Shown: one piece after another, positions 57,325 to 64,000 of the stretch
Layout of the letters: every line of letters starts with the position of its first letter
How positions within the stretch are numbered: the first letter of the stretch is position 1
Origin: Beverwykella pulmonaria
Lineage: Eukaryota > Ascomycota > Dothideomycetes > Pleosporales > Melanommataceae
Direction: 5' to 3'
Length of the DNA stretch: 64,000 nucleotides
NCBI GenBank assembly: GCA_001599595.1
Contig: BCHH01000009.1
Span: 1,153,774-1,217,773 of the forward strand
Notes under the pieces: generated by a model
What the model was told of the DNA's origin: nothing
Seen by the model: only the letters and a program-made list of their open reading frames with translations
Database searches by the model: none
Made by a program: the position numbers and the translations under genes

Positions 57325-58500
57325 TCGAGTCGATGCTTCTCTAAACTTCAAAGCCCAAGGCAAGATGTTGTTTCACACAGGTCAAGTCGAGCTCTTTGAT
57401 AGAATATCCGCCACAATCGACTCTTTCTGTGACTGGTAAGCAATAGGTGCTCACAACTTTGGTGCCAGTCTCCGTGTTCCAGGTATTGTGACCGTTGGAC
57501 CCGATTTCTGGATCCTAGCATCTCTCGCTAGAGACGCCACGCTAGAAATGTAGGACTATGGTCATAAACACCCTGTCAATCACTGACCACATACTGCGCT
57601 GTAGCGAAGAGCTACTTTGCTCGAATTCAACTCAGGCACTGGTTGAAGGCATGGATGCATGGTGCAGGGAATGGGTCTTGGTTTCTCTGTCAGCTGCTTG
57701 CTTCGTCATCACTTAACGCAACATATATATGGGTATCCGAACACCTCGCCCCTCCATCGGGGGACAACGATGAATGATGCATCAACAATAACAGATGGAA
57801 TGAATCGACAGTCGAACCGACCACCGAACATACGAACCTCACTCCAACGAGATCACGAATATTTCTTTCTGTCTTTCATCACACATCCCTTTCTTTCGTT
57901 TGGTAGCTAGATATAACGAAATTGCAACAGTCTACTGTCAAACCTCGGTCTTGATCCTCCCCCTCTTCTTAGTGCATTGTTGCTTCGGACATCGCATGGC
58001 TGCGAGTCGCCTTCTATCCTTATGATTTTCTATATCACACCCTTTACTCCACCGCAATACTGACGTGTTTGTCCGGAAACGCTGACTACCGTATCAACTT
58101 CGCGAAATGGGACTTCTCAATGCGCTATCCCGTTCCGCAAGGAGAGAAGGATGTTGTAGAATCTGAAGATGACTATTAGGAGTTAGAGGCGAAGACAAGC
58201 CATTAGTGGTTCCAGTGGCACGTCGATGCAAATAGACAATTGGTTGCTCGCATCATTCCAAAGGTCACATTTGGTGTCGTCTTCGACAGCTCCGCCATCT
58301 CAAATGCAGAGGTCAGTCCTAAAGATTCCAACATCTAGGAAAAATCTTTGTCATTTAGCAATGCTAGCGGGCACTTAGCTCAATCTCGGGGTAGATGCGT
58401 ACACAAGACTGTACGCTGATGCAAAAGTTGGGTCACAACGGAACTTCGTGTACTGCTATGGATAGGATGGAAGCGCGACATTATTCAGTAACATCGAAGC
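57325..58500 (+). pseudogene. secreted beta-rich (chitinase-tail-like) pseudogene split by a repeat
   Basis: The left part (about 57325-57594) reads LNFKAQGKMLFHTGQVELFD and IVTVGPDFWILASLARDATL. The right part (58057-58500) reads YRINFAKWDFSMRYPVPQGE, RIIPKVTFGVVFDSSAISN, LGVDAYTRLYADAKVGS and LFSNIEAP. These resemble the repetitive beta-rich C-terminal region of large fungal GH18 chitinase-like (killer-toxin-like) proteins. Stops and frameshifts occur in both parts. Solo-LTR copy C (57595-58056) sits between them with a 4-bp duplication, so insertion broke the gene. The family call rests on resemblance only. Confidence 0.45.
57595..58056 (+). repeat. solo-LTR-like repeat, copy C
   Basis: 462 bp, TGCGCTGTAGC...CCACCGCA, flanked on both sides by ATAC (57591-57594, 58057-58060). 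It aligns with copies A and B. It interrupts a coding-like sequence. Confidence 0.75.
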
Positions 58501-58779
58501 ACCGTACGTAACTCCTACCGTCGACCACCTGGGATCCCCTCCAGTAATAACCGACTTATACGGAGCATTTTTGGGATTTCTCTTAGCAAGTACTACCAGA
58601 TTAAAGCGCATACATTCTCGCTTATAGATAAGACATGCAGCGACGGCGGTAAGTAGTGACCCATAAGCCCAAGGTTCCATGAAAATCGTGTTTGATTTCC
58701 TAATATTGGACTCTATTGGGTTTGAGGTTTGTATCTTAAAGTAGTCATCTTCTTAGGTCTTCCTGCTTAGGTAGCTATA

Positions 58780-60060
58780 GATAGGCACAATCCTCTTTTT
58801 GATAGATATGGACTGGTACTTCGCCTCTAGTGTTAGTGTGGCATCTTCCCATTGACCCTCTACGTGCTGCCATTTGAGCTCCATTTTCAACTATATCAAC
58901 CTTAGATATATCTTTAGCAAATCAACAAACTGCTCTGCCGTCCATCAAACTAAGTAACTGCCAACGCAAACTATTTGTAGGCGGATTAGGGGCTAAAAGT
59001 AAGACTTTCCAACTACGGCACTGCCCCAGTCAGGCATTCAAAGTGATACTTTGGCGCTCCTGTGCCAACGTCCAATCTTTTTAGTTGGCTCTAGTCAGCA
59101 CATGCCGCCCACATCCAACACTGTTTGGGCAATAGATCGTACTAGTAGTTGCCAAGCTTCAATTCTTCAAGAGGTGGAACGCGGTCCCCATCTCGCCAAT
59201 TAAAATTCAAGGCATCTAGCGTAACGCCCTCCTAGTGCTGCAATGCAAAGCCTAAATTATTGTCTATGTTATATGCTTGCCATTTATCTAGTGTACTAAG
59301 GCGCAGGACTTTGATACTGCTTCCGTGAATCAAGTACTCTTTAAGAATTTAAAGCTTGCTGTACACTAGACTAGTTCTATAAGGTTGTGTGTAGTAAACT
59401 TTCGCCTAGGGTATAGAGCTATGGATAGGAGAGAAGGGGCCGTGAAAGCAGATATGGTCCTCTTTTTCCACTATTAGTAATGTTTAAATAGGCTCTACGC
59501 GCAATCTCATAGAGATCTTAGAGGGTCTTTACTGGCATCAGGAGCGCTAAGATCCAGCTTAGAGACCGCAACTTGGTCGCATTAGCCGCAACATTGCCAA
59601 TTAATAAAGCAATAGTATAATTATAGTAGTTGTAATCTGTCCACGGCCCAATTCTCACGTGTCGCACATGCTCCATAACCATATTCCTATCATCTTATAA
59701 TCTATTAAGCGTGCGTATATCTCCTTAAGTCGCTAGAATTGGTTTGTAGTTAATGGCTAGACTATAGAAAAGTAGCCTTTAGACTCACGTTAACAATCTT
59801 TGGATACTAGGCTAAAATTCTTGAATCCCTTGAAGTTATCACATTAGATCTAGAAACATAAATCAGCGTCCGTTTTGCTGTTTTGGCGCAAGCTCTAAAC
59901 CTGTTTGAAAATTATCTTCACAATAATTAAAGGTAACCCTAAGAGTCCAGTCCTTAGCTTCATTGTCAAAGCGCCCTCTCTAATTCTCATATCACTAGAA
60001 CTTTAGAGCTAACGATGTAGAAGAAGAAGAAAAAGCAGAGATAGCACCATTGAGTGTGTG
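58780..60060 (-). pseudogene. RIP-damaged LRR/F-box-like relic
   Basis: Minus-strand reading contains stretches such as DALNFNWRDGDRVPPLEELK, LESLKLLAPNPPTNSL and DWTLRVTFNYCEDNF, separated by stops and frameshifts. The repeated L-x-x-L-x-L pattern suggests the leucine-rich part of a fungal F-box-type protein. TAG codons are frequent. No start or end can be fixed. Confidence 0.3.
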
Positions 60061-60759
60061 ATAGACAGATAAACTATGCATTTTACCGTAGCAACTGCGG
60101 CGCAGTACAGAGATCTTGGCATGCGGCTGTCTGTAGCTCCAAATCAGGGTCTCCCTTGCCATTTAACCTTTTTAGACTCTCGGTGTGTATTTCTGCGCCT
60201 TAATCCTCCGATAGCAGACCGTATCGAATGAGAGCTGGCTGAATGACCTGAGTAGGCGTGTTGACTATCTAGGGAATAAATGGTTAATAATGGAACGTGT
60301 GGGTGTGGTGTATTGCATCTGTAGGGCTCAACTATGCTTAAAGTACTTGTCAAGATGCTTTAGCACTGCCATAAGCACTGAAGTGCCAGATACCTTAGAT
60401 CGAATGATTGTTTCGTTGTTCTCCCTTTCAATTGGCCGTGGGTGTAGATTTAATCACCTAGCATCCAACTTTCTCGTAATGTCTGATACTGTCCGAACAG
60501 TGGACGTTGTATATTACAGAGGTTATATCACGTGGTGTGACCACGTGATGTGGCCAGTGCGCTGGGACCGAGCGCGAACAATATGTGGCCCCTCTCCCCT
60601 CGTACGTAGCAGAACAGAACAGAATCAACGAACAGTTACTTGCCCACCCTACTATCCCCGCGCGCTGTGTACACCGTGCAAACCATGCTTTGCTCCGCTC
60701 ACCTTGCTAACACCAAGCTAGCTAGCAAAGTCCATTCAACAGATACATCTATTTTCCTA
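60061..60759. other. spacer with a perfect hairpin
   Basis: Holds the inverted repeat ATCACGTGGT-gtg-ACCACGTGAT at 60527-60549. I see no gene. Confidence 0.4.
60527..60549. repeat. 10-bp perfect palindrome with 3-nt loop
   Basis: ATCACGTGGT (60527-60536), GTG loop, ACCACGTGAT (60540-60549). Each arm contains an E-box-like CACGTG, the core bound by bHLH factors. Similar CACGTG palindromes occur at the window start. It may be an LTR or promoter feature. Confidence 0.7.
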
Positions 60760-61270
60760 TCCCCTCCGTCGCTAACATCTGCCGTACACGGACCACCTAT
60801 TAGTGACGAATCGGATGAAAGGGATATTCGCCACGAACACCAACGTAAATGTCCGTTTGTATGAGGATTGCTAAGAAATCAGCATTGTAATGGGTGTAGG
60901 GTGCGAATTTTGAGGCGAGATTTCGTGATTTGATTCTGAATAGCTGCTAGAATAATGCCAGATCGCTTTTTTTTAGTGTTGAGGCGATTTTCTACCGAAA
61001 AACGACGTTCAAATGCGCTGAACCAGACACCCGCTTTTCTATGACCGCAAATAGGCCTGAATCCTATATAAAAATTGACAAAAGAGAGCTATCGAATAGT
61101 CGAGCTGATAGAGGTGTCAGTATTGCGCTTTGTGCTAGTAATTACTGCTAAATTCTACACAGCTGCATCACGATAGTCATTGTGGCTAGATTTAGTGTTT
61201 CAGAGCTATCAACTTCCTATTGGCCAAACTGAGGTGGTCCGTGTACGGCAGATGTTAGCGACGGAGGGGA
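60760..61270. mobile_element. MITE-like element, 511 bp
   Basis: 39-bp perfect terminal inverted repeats beginning TCCCCTCCGTCGCTAACATC (60760-60798 and inverted 61232-61270) are flanked by TA on both sides (60758-60759, 61271-61272). The interior is AT-rich and non-coding. TA duplications point to Tc1/mariner-type mobilisation by an unseen transposase. Its ends are unrelated to the pogo-like element at 16176-19802. Confidence 0.75.
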
Positions 61271-61872
61271 TATGGTACAAAACATGAATCCACTCTCCTC
61301 GTGATGCAGACTACGCAAGTACTCGTTCCGAGATACTGCCCCTAGCAAAGTTGACTCAAATTTTAATATACAACAGGATTAACTTTGTTCTTGTAATACA
61401 GTCCTTAGACCAATAGATGATGTTAGATTGACAACTCTTTTCACAGTTTAGACACTCTGCTACGGGCTGGAGCGATCCCCTGATAGTTTTTAACGATTAT
61501 ATTTGAACAGGTTGAATGCTTTGCCTTACCTGTTATTCTCATGTAATAGCTATAGGTTTGACAAATTGATGGAAATTGGGGTTGTGGCGACGTTAAACCC
61601 CTCGAAGAAATCCATCTCATTGAGATCAAAGAAGACCACTTCCAGAGCTCCAATCGCCACTTCCCAGAGAAGGAGTTACTGAGGTGCTCGATATTGGCCT
61701 TCGCCTCGTCTCGGAGTGCAGGAACCGTGTAAGGAAACTCCCAAATTTCCATTGTGGTAGTATGTAATCTTTAGAACGCGTTCCTTGACTGTCTGCCATA
61801 TTTCACTGTGACTATCTCCAAGACTAGGTCTAAATGGAGACGGCGAATACCCCATAAGTAAACAATCATTAT
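61271..61872. other. spacer with a possible minus-strand gene scrap
   Basis: A minus-strand ATG at 61752 opens MEIWEFPYTVPALRDEAK. A second frame near 61560-61660 reads FFDLNEMDFFEGFNVATTP. The two could be parts of a broken gene, but I do not recognise it. Confidence 0.2.
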
Positions 61873-62067
61873 TTAAGTTTTCTTCTCGCTAGAGCTCGAA
61901 GGATTAACTTGAATTTCTGACCACTCTGCAGAAGCAGCAATAAAATCATCCTTATTTATATCCGTAATATACTTTTCCGCGGGTTTCTTGTGTCCTAGAT
62001 CTTGAGTGTCTGCTTGCCATGTACCTATAACACTATATGAGCGCTTGGACTGCCTTGCCGTGTCCAT
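61873..62067 (-). CDS. hypothetical short ORF, 64 aa
   Basis: From ATG 62067 (MDTARQSKRSYSVIGTWQAD), a hydrophilic frame with a Ser/Glu/Lys tail (SSSSEKKT). No domain is recognised and there is no supporting context. It may be chance or an exon of the scrap to its left. Confidence 0.2.
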   Translation of the reverse strand: MDTARQSKRSYSVIGTWQADTQDLGHKKPAEKYITDINKDDFIAASAEWSEIQVNPSSSSEKKT

Positions 62068-62482
62068 TCAAGATTTTGGTGAGGCAAGGCAGGAGTACTT
62101 GTTTGTGAGATTCACGCATCGGTCCACGGTCGCTGTTTGAAGAGGTTCTCTCGATTATGGCAGATAGCTCTGGGGGCACATGTTGCTCGTCGGGTAGGTG
62201 TTGATCAACAACACTTAGAGTAAATGTTAATTTGACTCGGCCTGGATTGGATAGAAATAAGTTGTTGGATTGAAGATAAAATGTATGGATATTATATGTA
62301 TCGTGTCTTTTGATACGTAGGTGTCTTCGCCAAAAATTGTAGAGTAAAAGAAATTGTAGTAAGAATAGCGTGGCAGTGTAAAGGCGGTGTACAAACAGAT
62401 TGTAATATTTGTTATTAATAAAGAAGCTTTCTAATGTTTTTTATTACCCTTAACATTGCACTTCGCTCTCTATTTGCACGTG
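62068..62482. other. AT-rich spacer
   Basis: Nothing recognisable. Confidence 0.35.
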
Positions 62483-62632
62483 TCGCATGTGTTCTACCAT
62501 ATGTCCTATTCTAGCTAACTCCCCGTCATGGGTGTATACGGTCATCGTGCGAGCAGTCAGCTCGTCACGGGTTTCACACTCCTTATATACACATTTACCC
62601 ATCAGACGATTGACTGTTTCCACTCATCGTGA
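62483..62632 (+). repeat. dispersed 150-bp repeat, copy 2
   Basis: Matches 47611-47760 in the same orientation with mainly transition differences. It is non-coding. Confidence 0.75.
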
Positions 62633-62858
62633 TAGGAACCCCGGTCGAAGCTCTGACACGCAATCTTGCTCAAAGTGAGCCCATCTCGGATGGCAATATT
62701 TGTAGTGCTTTTGTCGATTGCTAGCAGATTAATGAAGGTCCTAGAAGCTTCCATGGAGTCTAGTCAGAAATGTGATTCGTATACAGTAGGAATGGAGCTG
62801 CAATAATGAATCATGCCCCCCAACGGGCTGGAGCTTCTATAGGATCATTCTTCAAAAC

Positions 62859-63011
62859 TCAAACTCTCCAAATGAATGGAGGGAAAATGGAGATGCGCTC
62901 AATAAAGATACTAAGTAATGGAGTGAAGAGGATGGTGGAGATAACGAATGGGACAAACACAATCTTGCTCTTCATCATCAAGAACCCCTTGAAGATCTTC
63001 ACTTGGGCCAT
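62859..63011 (-). CDS. possible 50-aa hydrophobic microprotein
   Basis: Minus-strand ATG at 63011 (context ACCATGG) to TGA at 62859. After a short basic start (MAQVKIFKGFLMMKSK) comes one long hydrophobic segment (IVFVPFVISTILFTPLLSIF), then ERISIFPPFIWRV. It could be a single-pass membrane microprotein or a terminal exon. Evidence is the start context and composition only. Confidence 0.3.
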   Translation of the reverse strand: MAQVKIFKGFLMMKSKIVFVPFVISTILFTPLLSIFIERISIFPPFIWRV

Positions 63012-63421
63012 GGTTGAGGGTTTTACTTGTCGATATATCGGTTAATCGCAAGTATTTATGTTTCTTACTCCCTTGTGGGCCTGTCTTCAAATGGTCAACT
63101 CAAGCACCGAAAGCGTTTGGCCATGTTCCTTCCCATTCTAACAGATTGCTACACGATAGCCATGTGTCACAAAACAGCATACTGGTGAGATAAAGGGGAA
63201 ATTCTGGCACAAAGTCACTCTACATCTCGTTAGCTAAGTTATGTCGGCTCGTTGCAGGTGTGTTGAAACTCTCATTCTGAAAGTTCTTGTCCATCACCCA
63301 TTGCTGTGCCGCTCCAAACTTGAAAGGTTTGCAATTTCATTCATCAAACTGAAGTGGCAAATGTACTAATTGATATTCCTCCCTCCTCGAAACATCATCA
63401 CATGTCCTTGAATTCGATATA
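63012..63421. other. spacer
   Basis: Between the short hydrophobic ORF and the thioesterase stop. I see nothing in it. Confidence 0.4.
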
Positions 63422-63950
63422 TCACAGCTTTCCAGTACTTTTAGGCTGGATGAACATGTACTTCGCCTCAACCAAAGTGCGACCATTCTCATCCTCTATC
63501 GCCGCCATCGCCCACAACTTCCTCATCTCAGTCCACTTCTTTCCCTGTCTCTCTGCCTCCTGGTCATCTGCCCATGCTCGGACGAGGCACACACCTGGAG
63601 TCTCAACCCTGCCTCGCAATGTTATGTCTATCTTTGCCGTAAGGGTGTCATACCCTACGCCAGTAGCCCCCATCTTGCGAAAGACAAGCAAGCCCATGGC
63701 CTCTGCCAAAAAGAGTTATACTTTCCGCAAGACAATCTAGGAGAGGGGAAATTTGAAAAGGTATCTCACCATCTATCAGCACAGCGACCATTCCACCATG
63801 CAGGGTTTTTGGGTAGTAGTTCATGCCATCCCCCATAGAAACAAGTAGTAGAGCTTGTCCACTTTGCGCACGCCCAGGAACCATCTCCATCGTAGGGATG
63901 TTTTTTGCTGTCTCCCGATTTTGCCTCCTTAAAGAGCGACTGTATCAGAA
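63422..63950 (-). CDS. PaaI/4HBT-type (hotdog) thioesterase, 5' end incomplete
   Basis: The last exon 63702-63422 joins 63770 upstream over a 67-nt intron (GTGAGA...TTGGCAG), giving LHGGMVAVLIDEAMGLLVFRK. This is the HGG...DE/D signature of hotdog-fold thioesterases. The Asp in ID-EAMG is the usual catalytic acid position. TAKIDITLRGRVETPGV and the RKLWAMAAIEDENG strand follow as expected. Upstream the frame is open through ETAKNIPTMEMV to about 63948, where an ACAG acceptor-like site precedes it, so an earlier exon probably lies partly beyond the window. The family hydrolyses acyl-CoA or related thioesters; the substrate is unknown. Confidence 0.82.
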
Positions 63951-64000
63951 AGATCGAAAATCTCTTTGAAGGCTGACCGCAACTCTTTTCTTTGATGCTA

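Noticed and set aside
1..64000. CRISPR arrays, operons, ribosome binding sites, tRNA or rRNA genes
   Set aside because: The sequence is fungal nuclear DNA. I found no regularly spaced direct-repeat array of CRISPR type and no convincing tRNA cloverleaf or rRNA by eye.

Overview
The window is a piece of a filamentous ascomycete (Pezizomycotina) genome. The evidence is spliced genes with short GT...AG introns of 50-75 nt, an AA9 lytic polysaccharide monooxygenase with a CBM1, Ty3-type chromoviruses, a Tad/I-like LINE and a Fot1/pogo-like DNA transposon. The transposons carry heavy C-to-T/G-to-A damage at CpA/TpG and CpG, the signature of repeat-induced point mutation (RIP). The class cannot be fixed from sequence alone; a dothideomycete-like, compartmentalised genome is a reasonable guess.

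Layout. 1-14712 is a gene-free, TAG-rich block of nested retrotransposons. A LINE (4479-4844 and 12524-14712) is interrupted by a complete chromovirus (4845-12523, coding on the minus strand, 427-bp LTRs, target duplication GCAAC). A second damaged chromovirus (210 to about 4475, plus strand) abuts it on the left. 15192-15969 is a decayed F-box/ankyrin-like gene. 16176-19802 is bounded by matching inverted repeats with TA duplications; it holds a C-terminally truncated Fot1/pogo transposase and an apparently intact metallophosphoesterase gene. 20119-20568 is one of three solo-LTR-like repeats.

22-47 kb is the gene-rich part: AA9-CBM1 (+), protein kinase (-), Rad4/XPC (-), divergent kinase-like protein (-), mitochondrial Lon protease (-), SAM methyltransferase (+), and M14 carboxypeptidase (+, with two in-frame stops or an odd intron in its N-terminal region). 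47-52.6 kb is mostly gene-poor with repeats. 52.6-55.5 kb holds a CaCA-type Ca2+/H+ antiporter and ribosomal protein eS17. 55.5-63 kb is again degraded: a chitinase-tail-like pseudogene split by a solo LTR, an LRR/F-box-like relic, and a MITE with 39-bp inverted repeats. A hotdog-fold thioesterase gene runs into the right edge.

The host genes are mostly unrelated housekeeping functions (DNA repair, mitochondrial proteolysis, translation, calcium transport) and do not form a cluster. The most interesting signals are in the mobile DNA: (1) a reciprocal switch in mutation state at the same LTR position in both LTRs of the nested element, as expected if a one-LTR circle recombined into a clean solo LTR; (2) a pogo-like element apparently carrying a phosphatase gene; (3) antisense Cys-rich/helical ORFs placed alike in two different chromoviruses.
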